A stretch of 63,862 nt of DNA. Origin: Sphingomonas sp. PP-CE-3G-477 (GTDB taxonomy: Bacteria; Pseudomonadota; Alphaproteobacteria; Sphingomonadales; Sphingomonadaceae). The position numbers and the translations under genes were made by a program. The stretch covers positions 1 through 63,862 of the forward strand of contig NZ_QAOF01000013.1 of NCBI RefSeq assembly GCF_003050745.1. The letters run 5' to 3'. Below, piece after piece: positions 36,778-46,015 of the stretch (its first letter is position 1; each line of letters begins with the position of its first letter). The notes under the pieces were generated by a model that saw only the letters and a list, made by a program, of their open reading frames with translations, was not told where the DNA came from and did not search any database.

Positions 36778-37173
36778 CCCAGAATTTCTGACCCGGCAGG
36801 CCGCTGAAATCCTCGCGCACGCACTTGCCTTCGGCAATTCCGAAGGTGGATTCCGACCAGCCTACGGCGACGGCTTCGCGAATCGTCCCGTTCATACGGG
36901 AAAGCGTCAGCTGTACGTCAGACGGCCCGCCGGTATTGGCGCGGCTGTCGTATATGGAGATTTCGTCGGGCGTGTCTGGCCAATCTATCCGGCGACCTTG
37001 CACGCGCCCCGGCACCAGCGCCTGTTCACGAGATCGAAACGCAACCGCTCCTTCCAGACGATTGCAGGCTTGCCGGTCGCGATCTGCTGCTGCCCGGTGC
37101 ACACCAGGTCGAACAGATCGCGGTTGGCCGCATGGACGGTCTACGACACCGCACAGACCGCGATGACGAACAT
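36778..37173 (-). pseudogene. paralog of the exported protein at 23923, broken twice
   Basis: From the ATG at 37173 the frame reads FVIAVCAVS then TAG (37141-37143), then TVHAANRDLFDLVCTGQQQI, ATGKPAIVWKERLRFDL and CRGACKVAG, where a second stop appears. The family sequence resumes one base off near 36985 as RIDWPDTPDEISIYDSRANT, then GGPSDVQLTLSRMNGTIREA and DFSGLPGQKF. The order and cysteines match the gene at 23923. One nonsense change and one single-base frameshift are needed to explain it. Confidence 0.8.
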
Positions 37174-37216
37174 CAACTTACGAATGAATAGTCCCCGTTC
37201 ACGTCTTGTCGTGCGA

Positions 37217-37645
37217 TTACAGATTCTCCTGCAGCCAACGGACCACCGTCGAAGGGCTGTGACCACTGTAGGGGACCGTATAGGAGAACACACCGTTCTT
37301 CAGCACCATCGACTCCGCGCTGCCGTGAGAAACGGTCACGCTACGGATACCGGTACGCACCGAAGCCCTGCCCTCGTCGCTGCTGCACACGCGCTTCAAC
37401 GCGTCGGACACGTTGGCAGCATAGGCCCATGGCGGCTGGTTGTTCACGTCGTCCATGGCGCCGGCATAGGTCGTGTAGTCCACCTGAAACGCGATAGGCG
37501 TCCCGCATGCATCACTGGCTTCCTTGGCCTCTTCAGCGACCTTGGCGCGATCGCTCGCGAACATTTCCCGCAGCTTGAGGCTTTGCGCACCGACGCTCGT
37601 CCCGATCACCGAAAGCAGCGCCGCTACGTACAGGCTAGGCTTCAT
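37217..37645 (-). CDS. exported protein of unknown function
   Basis: KPSLYVAALLSVIGTSVGAQ is a signal peptide. The mature 120 residues start SLKLREMFASDRAKVAEEAK (helical), have two cysteines (SDACGTPIAF, KRVCSSDEGR) that could pair, and end GHSPSTVVRWLQENL. The family is not recognised. It is likely periplasmic. Confidence 0.7.
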   Translation of the reverse strand: MKPSLYVAALLSVIGTSVGAQSLKLREMFASDRAKVAEEAKEASDACGTPIAFQVDYTTYAGAMDDVNNQPPWAYAANVSDALKRVCSSDEGRASVRTGIRSVTVSHGSAESMVLKNGVFSYTVPYSGHSPSTVVRWLQENL

Positions 37646-37875
37646 GAACAGTCCCTCATCGCAAGACGGGATAGGCAGACGCTGCCGGGTTCAACATTCA
37701 GGCACCCGCCTTGTTCCGCTCCATCGGACTCGCCAAACCGCACCGGTCGGTCGGTGGTCTGGCGGACACGCAATGCTCCCGGTTCGCCGCATGCAAGCGT
37801 GCTGCCCGCGGCTGACGGATTGGCATCGCTGCCGCTCCGTTCTAGCGTTCGGAACGTCTAAGCGAGGAACCAGCG

Positions 37876-38277
37876 ATGATCTCCTGCCTCAAGCTGATCG
37901 CGCTCGCCGCGGCGCTGGTTGCGGTGCCCGTGTGGAGTGCGCCACGAGTCGCCGCCGTGCCCGTGCCGGTCGGGGGCGAGCGCGACGGGGACGCATGCGG
38001 ATCCCTCGCCCGGCCGATCGGACTGAAAGCGCGCGGCGACGGATTCCTGTCGCTCCGCGCCGGCCCGGCCGCCCGCTACCGCGAACTGCTGCGCCTGACC
38101 GCGCGGGACGAGATGTTCCTCTGCACGTCCCGGGGCGAGTGGGCGGGCGTGGTGGTGCGGGACCGCGGTGGCAAGGATTGCGGCACCGGTTCGCCCGCGC
38201 CGACCCGTCAGACCTATCACGGGCCGTGCCGGTCCGGCTGGGTAGCGCTGCGTTACCTGCAAGTCATTGCGGGCTGA
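37876..38277 (+). CDS. SH3-domain exported protein
   Basis: CLKLIALAAALVAVPVWSAP is a signal peptide. The mature part contains GFLSLRAGPAARYRELLRLT, then ARDEMFLCTSRGEWAGVVVR and GWVALRYLQVIAG, the layout of a bacterial SH3-type domain (the LSLRAGP start and GWV near the end). Four cysteines probably form disulphides. It is a periplasmic or cell-wall-facing binding protein. Confidence 0.75.
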   Translation: MISCLKLIALAAALVAVPVWSAPRVAAVPVPVGGERDGDACGSLARPIGLKARGDGFLSLRAGPAARYRELLRLTARDEMFLCTSRGEWAGVVVRDRGGKDCGTGSPAPTRQTYHGPCRSGWVALRYLQVIAG

Positions 38278-38308
38278 TCGCGTGGCCGATGCGGCAAGAA
38301 CACGGGGC

Positions 38309-38890
38309 ATGCGATCGTCATGGCTGCTCTCGTTTGCGCTGGCGCTGGCGGGCTGCCAGGGCAAGCCCGAACCGCCGGTCGATACGCGCCCCGAATGGAC
38401 GCGCGCCGCGATCGACGGCATCGCCCCGCTGATGTCGCCGCAGCAGGTGGCGGCGGCGCTGACGCAGCACGGCTACGTCCAGATCCCGTGCACGAGCAAG
38501 GACACGCTGCTGGTCGACCCGCTCGACCACGGCGACGACTCGCCGTGTTACCAGGCCCCGGACAGGCCGATGCGGGTCAGCCTGTTCTTCCTCGATCTCA
38601 TCGAAGGTCGGAGGCTTGCCGTGGTGAACTTCGGCAATCGCTGGGAGAAGGACGAGTCGCCCGCCACCCTCCTTGCCGCAGGCGGTGCGCTCGCCCGGCA
38701 GCTCCGCTCCCGTTTCGGCCCTCCGTTCACGTCCAGCAGCAGCCCCGATTTCCAAACCTTCTATTGGCGGCGTCCGGGGGGACAGGCGTCGCTCCCCGAC
38801 ATGGTCAGCACCACCGTCGGCAAGCACTTCGGTCGCAACGTGACGATGACCAGCATGTGGGCCTATGGCCAGCAGCGGCCTCGGCCTTGA
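38309..38890 (+). CDS. lipoprotein of unknown function
   Basis: The ATG at 38309 gives RSSWLLSFALALAGCQGKPE, a lipoprotein signal; upstream residues in the same frame are not signal-like. The mature protein of about 175 residues has helical and beta segments (LMSPQQVAAALTQHGYVQIP, FRFG-like turn, YWRRPGGQASLPDMVSTTVG) and two cysteines. It starts 31 bases after the SH3-type gene, so the two may be co-transcribed. Confidence 0.7.
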   Translation: MRSSWLLSFALALAGCQGKPEPPVDTRPEWTRAAIDGIAPLMSPQQVAAALTQHGYVQIPCTSKDTLLVDPLDHGDDSPCYQAPDRPMRVSLFFLDLIEGRRLAVVNFGNRWEKDESPATLLAAGGALARQLRSRFGPPFTSSSSPDFQTFYWRRPGGQASLPDMVSTTVGKHFGRNVTMTSMWAYGQQRPRP

Positions 38891-38966
38891 GCGCCCAAAT
38901 CGACGCTGCTTGCTTCGTCCGCGGACGGCTCCACCCGCAGAGAACGAGGGTTGCGGACCCGACCTG

Positions 38967-39277
38967 CTAGCCCTTGCGCCGGATCCAGCGCAGCGCCGCC
39001 CAACTGGCCGGTATGCCCAGCAAGACCATCCAGAATGCCGCGAACATCCCGATCATCAGGTAGACGGCGATCGCCATGCCGCTCGCGTCGATCTCGCTCG
39101 GGGCGGCAGGGCCGACGCTGGCGACCCCGACCCGGCCGCCACCAGCGTACCGATCGGAAGTGGCAGATTGGTCGGCGCGACGATCCGGATCGTCCGCCAG
39201 TCAGGTCGCATCCTTCTCACCAGCAGCGCGACCGCCGCTATCAGCACCGGATAGCCGATGAAGAACAAGGTCAGCAT
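38967..39277 (-). pseudogene. small membrane protein with a one-base frameshift
   Basis: From 39277, LTLFFIGYPVLIAAVALLVR, then RMRPDWRTIRIVAPTNLPLP reads well until about residue 47. Near 39131-39140 the sensible frame changes to GRVGVASVGPAAPSEIDASG, then MAIAVYLMIGMFAAFWMVLL and ends at TAG (38967). The total length is one base short of a multiple of three. The intact product would be about 103 residues with helices at both ends. Confidence 0.65.
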
Positions 39278-39286
39278 GGCAAGCCT

Positions 39287-40037
39287 CTACGCGCGGGGAT
39301 TGCGATCGGCCGCGCCGACCTCGCGCTCGATCTGCCTGATGATGTGCGCGACCAGCGGCTTGATCGCGGGGGGCAGCCGCTCGTCCATCGTCGCCAGGTC
39401 ATGATCCCGATCCGCGGCGAGAACCGCGACGCTATCGATCGGCAGCGTGCCCGGGGCGAGATACCAGCGAGTGCCGGTGCCGCTTGCCCGCACCGGCGTG
39501 GTGAAGAGCACTTCGTAGGCGCCCCGCCGTGCAATACGATGGGCGGCGGGCACGCCGCGGGAGAAGGCGTCGGAGATCCCCTCCCCCTCGACCTCGGCGA
39601 CGAACCTGGTCGTCACCGGGAACAGACGTGCGGCAAAGGCTGCGACCTCGAATCGGCCCGACGTCGACCCGAACGACGTCGATCGAATGACGGCCGGACC
39701 GGTGTAGCGCGACGTGTCCTTGTCGACCGCGCAGGCCTGCGCGGTCGGCGCGACGATGAGCGTCGATCCGTTGGAGCCGTAGCGGCCGAAGCAGCGCCAG
39801 CCGGGGAGCGATCACGCGGGTGCCGTCCGCCATCGCATAATAGGCCAGGCTCGCCGCGTCCTTACCCGGGACCGTCGGCGTCGGAACGGGCCTTGGCGGG
39901 CGCTGAGGCCCCTGCTGTCCGTCGGAGGCGCAACCGACGAACGACAGATTGCCCGGCATGGCCGGACCTGCCCAGGCGCCCGGGATCGCCGCGGCGAGCG
40001 CCTAGGGCACGATCGATAGCGATCGGGTAACCATCAT
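39287..40037 (-). pseudogene. exported protein with an amber codon and a frameshift
   Basis: The signal peptide starts at 40037 (MVTRSLSIVP), hits TAG at 40002-40004, and resumes ALAAAIPGAWAGPAMPGNLS, then FVGCASDGQQGP. Near 39803-39806, a GGGG run, the good frame changes to GWRCFGRYGSNGSTLIVAPT, continuing RYTGPAVIRSTSFGSTSGRF and RWYLAPGTLPIDSVAVLAAD to the stop at 39287. Two lesions are needed. The family is not recognised; two or three cysteines suggest a periplasmic protein. Confidence 0.7.
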
Positions 40038-40277
40038 GCAGGCGCTCCTTCTAGCCTGGACCGCATCATCGATGCCGTCGGATGCGTCTCGCAAGGCCTG
40101 CCGCCATATGATCGTCCGGCGTGCGCGGCGGTGGCGGAAGGGCGGGCGTCCTCCATCCGATCAGCATAGCCGATCGCATCGCGCCTGCAAGCGCTCGCCG
40201 GAACAGGCGAGCCACCCTCTCGTTCGGCTCCAATGACCAAGGCACCCAAGATCGTCGCAGCGCTCCTATCGCAGCCT

Positions 40278-40645
40278 CCATGGGGTGCAGCGCACCCGTC
40301 CCGGCGCAGGCAGAGGCTGAGGCTCCGCCTTTGCGGCCGCTGATCGCCAGGATCCACGTCTTCGGCGCCCGCATCGGCATGACTCGTGCCGAAGTGCTGG
40401 CCCATATGCCGGCGACGGCGGTCCGCGGTGTCCGCTGTACCACGTCCCCATCGGAAGATCCCAAGCTGCTCTTCCTCGAATGCGGCCGCCACAACCTCAC
40501 CGTCGATTTCACCGCGGCCGGCAAGGTGTGGCAGCTTCGCGGCTCCTACGACTTCACCGACACGCCGCTTCGGATCGGGGACGCGCGAACTGCGCTCATC
40601 GACCGATACGGGAAGCCGGCCGCAACGCATCCCGTCGCGGCCTGA
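40278..40645 (+). pseudogene. exported protein gene with uncertain ends
   Basis: The core RPLIARIHVFGARIGMTRAE, then VLAHMPATAVRGVRCTTSPS and NLTVDFTAAGKVWQLRGSYD is clearly protein-like. The start is doubtful. TKAPKIVAALL at about 40232 looks like the front of a signal peptide but is in another frame, and MGCSAPVPAQA here looks like its end. After GKPAATHP the good reading probably moves frame again; a plausible tail (RRVVKVQDARPRLAELAP) ends near 40911. Confidence 0.45.
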
Positions 40646-41079
40646 CCTGGCCGCCCCCGGTACGCCCGCGGCAAAGGCCGATCCTCGTGCGGGCGGCACC
40701 ACCCTGTTGTCCGCCTCGATCGAGCTACGCGGCAGCCACGGGGGAGCCGCCGCGCCCCTGCCGTCGGTCGATCCGGCTGCCTGCCGATCCGTACCGCGAT
40801 CCTGGCCGGGCATGCCAGCCATCGCGGCGGGTCGTCAAAGTTCAGGATGCCCGACCGCGGCTTGCGGAACTTGCCCCGCCCTCGGGCAACGGCGCTTACA
40901 AGCGCCGCTGAGCGCTCGTGCAGGCGCACACGTCCCGGATCGGTTGGGTGAGGGCAGTGCCGGTCGATCCCATCCGCTGCGCCGTTCGCCGCCCTGGCCG
41001 AAAAACGCGGGAGATTCGCGTTCGGCGGAACCGCACCGTCCACTGAGGCTTGATTGCGTTCACAGGTGGAGCAACGATC
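40646..41079. other. stretch holding frame-broken remnants
   Basis: The left part probably contains the displaced C-terminus of the preceding gene (to about 40911). The rest shows no start, ribosome site or domain that I can support on either strand. Confidence 0.35.
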
Positions 41080-41949
41080 ATGGGTTGGCGCAAGCTGTTC
41101 GGCATGGATCATTCGGTGGAGCCCGCCTCGCCACCCGAGCCGGCCGGCACCCGGTTCGCGATCGATCTTAAAAGGATGTTCAATCTCGACCTAACCAGTC
41201 GCCTCCACCAGCTGTTCGACGTTCCGCGCGAGCTGCGCGACGCGGAGTGGACCACCGGCTTCTTTGCCAGCGTGTGGAACGCATCGCTGGAGATCCCGGA
41301 TTTGCCCTTCTTCGAAGGCCCTGATGGTTTCGTCTACTGCCGCTTCCACCTGCCTTGGCCAGATGCGCCGTTTGACAGCAATGCACTGGCCAACCAGGCG
41401 CCGGTGCTGGTCGAGCGCGGGTACGGCGCCGCGATCTTCGCGTCGCGCGATGCGACCGAGCCGGAATACGTGCTGCCGATGGGCGTGATCGACTCGCTGC
41501 TGCGCTTCGACGGGTGGGACGGCGATCCGCTCGACCGGCAGGACCCGACGCATGCCCCCGACCCCGTGTTCGTGGCAGACGATGGCGATCTCGGCAGACT
41601 GGTCGCGACCCGCGATCACGAGGTGCTGATCGGTGCGCCATCCGCAGCGATCCTGCCGCCTTACACCGCACGCGCGCTGCACCACCATCTCACGCGCGGC
41701 TGGGGCATCACCGATCCGCGCATCGCCCTGCTGGTCGATCCGAGTGCGGCGACACCGCGCTCGCTCATGCTCGATCGCGGGCCGGAGGATTTTCCGGACG
41801 CGGCCCGAATCGAGCCGCAGGTCAGGATGCTGTTCTGGTATCTCCCACCGCACACTTCGGTGGTGCTGCGGCCAGACACGGTCGATCCCGATGAGATGAC
41901 GCCGCTGCGCACCCTGTTCCCGGCGGTCAACCCGGAGGCCGCGTCGTGA
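41080..41949 (+). CDS. hypothetical protein of about 289 residues
   Basis: The ATG at 41080 gives GWRKLFGMDHSVEPASPPEP; the frame also opens at 41050. The body has FAIDLKRMFNLDLTSRLHQL, EYVLPMGVIDSLLRFDGWDG and PEDFPDAARIEPQVRMLFWY. It has no signal peptide and the composition is balanced. The opening MGWRKLFG resembles the MMSFLKRLLGK start of the DUF4272 protein at 12033, but I see no clear homology beyond that. Confidence 0.65.
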   Translation: MGWRKLFGMDHSVEPASPPEPAGTRFAIDLKRMFNLDLTSRLHQLFDVPRELRDAEWTTGFFASVWNASLEIPDLPFFEGPDGFVYCRFHLPWPDAPFDSNALANQAPVLVERGYGAAIFASRDATEPEYVLPMGVIDSLLRFDGWDGDPLDRQDPTHAPDPVFVADDGDLGRLVATRDHEVLIGAPSAAILPPYTARALHHHLTRGWGITDPRIALLVDPSAATPRSLMLDRGPEDFPDAARIEPQVRMLFWYLPPHTSVVLRPDTVDPDEMTPLRTLFPAVNPEAAS

Positions 41950-42097
41950 TCCAGCACGCGCGATCGGCGTGCCGGCACGCCGCCGGGATCGCGGCGACAG
42001 GTCTGTGTCCTGAGGTCCGCATCTGTCGGTGCAGGACAACGGCAATTGCGGCGGCCGGAACGCTCGCTTAATCGGCTTCCACACTCGGAGGCGCCGG

Positions 42098-42591
42098 ATG
42101 ATGCGGGGATGCCAGGAAGCTCTTCGCACGAGACAGCGATGGTCGGCTTCGGTCATGGCGGCTGCATTGCTGCTGATGGCAGGACAGACCGGTGCCGAGC
42201 CGCCCTGCCGTTTCAAGGTGCCGGCTGACCTCGACGCCGCGCCCGCCCGCTGGCTTGGCGAATGCGGCAAGAGGACGGCGGAAGGCCTCGGGATCCTGCG
42301 CGCTGGATCCGGAGAGCCTTATGCCTTCTTCGCCGGCCGAATGAAGGGCGGAGTGCCGGTGCACGGCCTGCTGCTGTTGCGGAGCGGCGGCTGGATGGTC
42401 CCCGCTTCGATGCGGCGCTGCGCACCGTCCCGCAAGACGGCCTCCACCCCGAACAGGACGACCGCATCTTCGCGGATGCTGAGGCCGCCGCCCGCGCCAG
42501 CGCTGCGCGCTTGCGCGGGACGGGCAACGCCGCGTCGGCCGCGTATTACGTGCGGTTGGCGCGGCAGATCGGCGATGGCCGGCCGGAGTAG
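42098..42591 (+). pseudogene. exported protein, paralog of 43684, frameshifted
   Basis: The first frame gives a signal peptide (AAALLLMAGQTGAEPPC) and CRFKVPADLDAAPARWLGEC, then GLGILRAGSGEPYAFFAGRM and GLLLLRSGGWMVP. At the CCCC run at 42400-42403 it goes out of frame; the better frame continues RFDAALRTVPQDGLHPEQDD, RIFADAEAAARASAARLRGT and GNAASAAYYVRLARQIGDGR. The tail matches the end of the gene at 43684 (ARYRAAGNTASANYYARLRA). One missing base explains it. Confidence 0.75.
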
Positions 42592-43014
42592 CGTTTTGAA
42601 TCTGCGATGATCCGTCACGCCTGGTGCCTACGGCCCCACTCTCGTGGCTTCCATCCGGGCACGACGGTTGCACCATCGAACTGGCGTCCCCGGGGCGGGG
42701 GGCTCGGGGTGCTCGCGCAGGCGTACGTGCTTGCCGACGGCATTATGACCCGGCCGGACGTGCGCAGCGAATGGATCTCTGCCGCGACGGTGCAGCGCGA
42801 AAAACGGCAACGATCCGCCAGGCGCGATGGGAGGTGCGGTCAGACCTTCGTCCCGGCTGCCGCACGCGTCGTTCGCTGGCTTGTGCTTTCCGGTCGTATC
42901 GGGCCGCCGTGCCCACCAACGGTCGCAGACGGGAGGGCACGCGCATGAACCCCAATTCGCGGAGGCTCCTATACAGAGGTTGCGGGCAGGCCCGAGACGC
43001 GGCAGTCTGCGGGC
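42592..43014. other. no supported gene
   Basis: Frames on both strands are open because of GC content, but I find no credible start, domain or signal peptide. It may include decayed sequence. Confidence 0.35.
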
Positions 43015-43035
43015 ATGTCGAGGGTGCACGGGAAC

Positions 43036-43218
43036 ATGTCGGGGCGGCCTTACGGCGCGATCGGATGCCTGGTGGTGTTCCTGCTGCCGGCCACTTTGCT
43101 GACCGAATGGATGAACGGAAGCCTGACATGGTTCGGCGCCGCCACATCAATCGTCGCCTGCGTGCTTGTCCTAGCGGTACCGCTTTTCCTCGCGAGCCGG
43201 CGGGGAAGCGACGACTGA
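43036..43218 (+). CDS. small two-helix membrane protein
   Basis: The start at 43036 gives SGRPYGAIGCLVVFLLPATL, followed by a loop and AATSIVACVLVLAVPLFLAS with a basic, acidic tail (RRGSDD). Two helices in about 60 residues. An upstream ATG at 43015 is in frame. The family is not recognised. Confidence 0.5.
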   Translation: MSGRPYGAIGCLVVFLLPATLLTEWMNGSLTWFGAATSIVACVLVLAVPLFLASRRGSDD

Positions 43219-43393
43219 AGACGCGGGTGCAATGGGCATGCCGCTCTTTCATCGTTGGGCGCGCAGATCCACCGGCTGACGCTCGCCGCCACCGCGCGCG
43301 CGCAATGCGACGAAAGCGCATGTTTTGCTTGCACACCCGCCTGATCGCACGAAACGGTCCGACGACTGTCACCGACTGGGGCTGTTTCGATGC

Positions 43394-43666
43394 GATGAAG
43401 TGCGACGTAACCGGTGGACAGGCCGCCGACTACGAGGTTACGATACGCTGATCACGTTGCCTGAGACAGAGCCGACCGCCTTGCTGGCCGACGAGCGATA
43501 TGATGCCGACGCTATCCGCGAGGATCTGCGCCATCGCGGTATCGATGCTGTCATCCCGAGACGCTCAAACCGCGAAAAGCCGATCATTCACAATCGCACT
43601 CTCTACAGGGAGCGCAGTGCGCTGCGCGGCGACATTGCCAAACGGTTCAGACTCACCGAAACCTAA
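43394..43666 (+). pseudogene. IS5-family transposase fragment
   Basis: One frame gives CDVTGGQAADYEV. After a frame change the sequence reads TEPTALLADERYDADAIRED, then LRHRGIDAVIPRRSNREKPI and IHNRTLYRERSALRGD, the catalytic-Asp region (ADERYDAD) of IS5-family transposases. The rest of the enzyme and the element ends are absent. It separates the two paralogous exported-protein genes. Confidence 0.75.
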
Positions 43667-43683
43667 GGACCAGGAGACTTGCC

Positions 43684-44190
43684 ATGCAGCACACCGCCGC
43701 CCTGCTTGCGACTGCACTGATTGCGACGCCGGCTTCCGCACAGCAGCCAGCCGCCACGCACAAGCCGGCTGCCACCACATGTCACGTCCTGATCGACGAT
43801 GCGTACCGACCTGCGGGAAAGTGGAGCGGATACCATCCAATAGGCCGCTGGGGCGGATCCTGCCGCGGTGACCTGGCCGACGGGCTCGGTGCCATCCCGG
43901 TGCGCACCTCCCAAGGCGATGAAGGCGTCTTTGCAGGGCGAGCCGAAGCAGGGCGACTGCGCTCGGGCATCATCAATATAAATAAGGGCGGGTTCCAGAT
44001 GATCGCGCCAGAGCAGACCGAAACACCGGAAGGCATCGATCCGGCTGCTTGGGCATCGAACCTCGCCTTCAACAACGCCTTCGCCGGTGCCGCTGAAGCG
44101 TCCGCCAGGTACCGCGCCGCCGGGAACACGGCGTCGGCGAACTATTATGCCCGGCTTCGCGCAAAGTTGATTGCGGGACAACCAGAGTGA
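43684..44190 (+). CDS. exported protein of unknown function
   Basis: QHTAALLATALIATPASAQQ is a signal peptide. The mature part contains CHVLIDDAYRPAGKWSGYHP, GLGAIPVRTSQGDEGVFAGR, and a helical tail AGAAEASARYRAAGNTASAN. The same family is present in broken form at 42098. Its stop overlaps the start of the next gene by four bases. Confidence 0.75.
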   Translation: MQHTAALLATALIATPASAQQPAATHKPAATTCHVLIDDAYRPAGKWSGYHPIGRWGGSCRGDLADGLGAIPVRTSQGDEGVFAGRAEAGRLRSGIININKGGFQMIAPEQTETPEGIDPAAWASNLAFNNAFAGAAEASARYRAAGNTASANYYARLRAKLIAGQPE

Positions 44191-44663
44191 GGAACACAGT
44201 CCTAGCCGCGTTGATGGCGATCGGCGCACCCGCATTCACTACCGAAAATATCGATTGGCTGATCGCCGAGGCCGATCGAACGAATGGTCCCGAACTCAAG
44301 TCAATCGAGGAACTGCTAGGAATCCGACTTCATGAGGTGAACCGTAGCAGGTCGTTCGTGACGTCTCGAGGCCGGACAAAACAGGGTTACATGATCGAAA
44401 TGCGAACCGATATTCCAGGGTCGCATGCGACCGCGGGAGCGCTGCTCCTGGTTGACGGCCTCGACGGCTGCATACGCGTGAACGACATCCGGGCCAAATA
44501 CGGAAAATTGCGCCTGAAGCAGTCGCCGAGCGGACACTCACTCGACCAGTTCGTCGGTTGGACAATAGACCGACCATGGGGCGAGGTGACATTCGGATTC
44601 AACGAACGAATATCGGACTGTCTGTCCAGACTTGCATTCAGCGCGGCCAACCCCAAGTCCTAA
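44187..44663 (+). CDS. exported protein coupled to the upstream gene
   Basis: Begins RNTVLAALMAIGAPAFTTEN, a short signal-peptide-like segment, with its start overlapping the upstream stop (gtga). The body has ELKSIEELLGIRLHEVNRSR and SHATAGALLLVDGLDGCIRV, then GWTIDRPWGEVTFGFNERIS. It is probably periplasmic. I do not recognise the family. Confidence 0.65.
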   Translation: MRNTVLAALMAIGAPAFTTENIDWLIAEADRTNGPELKSIEELLGIRLHEVNRSRSFVTSRGRTKQGYMIEMRTDIPGSHATAGALLLVDGLDGCIRVNDIRAKYGKLRLKQSPSGHSLDQFVGWTIDRPWGEVTFGFNERISDCLSRLAFSAANPKS

Positions 44664-44688
44664 CATGTGCTGGCCGGACTAAGGCGGC

Positions 44689-45486
44689 GTGGACGAATTG
44701 CAGCCGTTTTGGTGGGCGCTCGCCGCTGTCGCGATCTGGCTGAATTACGATCATAGCCGCGCACTCATTGCCAATGACGTGTTGCGCTCGATGGTGGCGA
44801 CAGTGCTGCTAATTACGGGCAGCGTTTTGGCAATCATGGTCTATGCTGGTAGCGGGTTATCTCTGGACGCGTGGACACTGACCGCCCCGCACGACCAGGC
44901 TACGATCCCGGGCGCAGCAGTTGCGGACGATGCTAAGCCTGGGCGGAAGGCAAATATGGACTGGGACGATATTGCCGAGCAGCTGGAACAGGCCGTTCTA
45001 AGCGCGTTTGATGACCTAGCCATCGCTGTGGAAGAACGATGTCTCTATGCGCTGGCCCTCGTTACGGAAGACGGTGCCATGGGCGTGGGTATTGCCGCGA
45101 ATACAGAAGAGGCCGTCCAAGAGCGTTTTGAAGCCGAGCTTCAGGAGAATGCCGACTTCTCACCACAGGACGGAGCTTGGTTGCGTTGGAGCGTGGGTGA
45201 GTGGGAGCATGAAGGATGGCGGGATGACCTGTTCGCCGCAGTCAACCGCCGTCTCACCGCAGAAATAGTGGGAGGCAGGATCGACAATATCGACACCCAT
45301 CTTGCCCGGCTTGTCGAGGTACTGACGACGGCCCTTACTCGGCTACGCGAAAAACGGGAGATGGAGAGCACGATCCTGTTCGTGACCTTGACCGACAGTG
45401 ACGAGGCAGAAGTCATCGAGAATGCCTCGGCACAGCGCCTGAACCCCCCGGCGCTCCTTGACCTCTTTCATGCTCGATATGCGTAA
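44689..45486 (+). CDS. DUF4303 protein with two N-terminal membrane helices
   Basis: A GTG at 44689 with an AAGGCGG site gives two membrane segments (PFWWALAAVAIWLNY, SMVATVLLITGSVLAIMVYA). From residue 90, MDWDDIAEQLEQAVLSAFDD, then LALVTEDGAMGVGIAANTEE and RWSVGEWEHEGWRDDLFAAV is a DUF4303 domain. A second ATG at 44956 has its own site (GGAAGG). So this is either one fused membrane protein or two overlapping start points; I cannot decide. Confidence 0.75.
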   Translation: MDELQPFWWALAAVAIWLNYDHSRALIANDVLRSMVATVLLITGSVLAIMVYAGSGLSLDAWTLTAPHDQATIPGAAVADDAKPGRKANMDWDDIAEQLEQAVLSAFDDLAIAVEERCLYALALVTEDGAMGVGIAANTEEAVQERFEAELQENADFSPQDGAWLRWSVGEWEHEGWRDDLFAAVNRRLTAEIVGGRIDNIDTHLARLVEVLTTALTRLREKREMESTILFVTLTDSDEAEVIENASAQRLNPPALLDLFHARYA

Positions 45487-45977
45487 GGCCACAGGCGCTA
45501 TGTTTAACAACCGTGCGGAATGTGTCTCTCTGGGCTTGGCCGTTCGCAATGGGGCAGATCAATGCCGAGAAAAGTGTTTCAGGCCACTCAACGCACACGA
45601 TATCCCTGTCGGCGCACCGATTCTGCTGCCGTCGTTTCCCGATCGGGAACGCTGATCGAGAAGGCGGTGGCCTCGGACGAAGGCAACCGCCGTGAGTCCG
45701 GACGAGTCTTTTCTGCGGTCGTTGAGGGACTGCCGCTATTTGCTGCGGCCCGTCGATCAGAATGGCTGGCGGCGAAACTCCCTGTAGTGAAGCCAGACTT
45801 TGCTCGCGAAACCTATCCGTTCCGACGCTACCGAGTGACTGCGCACCGACGGGCCTCGCTGCCGAAGCACGCAACGCACCCTGGTCTACAGCCTCAGGCT
45901 CGCCCCCGTGCCGAGCGGGTGGGCAGAACGAGGTGGTCGATGAAGTTGCGCAGCTCCGTCATGCGCTTCGTCTCATC
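45487..45977. other. left flank of the Tn3 transposon, no clear gene
   Basis: A minus-strand frame just outside the transposon reads DETKRMTELRNFIDHLVLPT and stops near 45897. It looks like the C-terminal end of a gene cut by the transposon, but is too short to name. Longer frames on either strand show no domain. It does not contain the missing front of the MobL relaxase that lies on the other side of the transposon. Confidence 0.4.
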
Positions 45978-46015
45978 GGGGTCGGTTCCGGCTGAGGGCG
46001 AAATGACACCCTAAG
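45978..46015 (+). repeat. left 38-base inverted repeat of the Tn3 element
   Basis: Begins GGGGTCGGTTCCGGCT and ends GACACCCTAAG. It contains the stop codon of the transposase gene (46011-46013). Confidence 0.95.
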
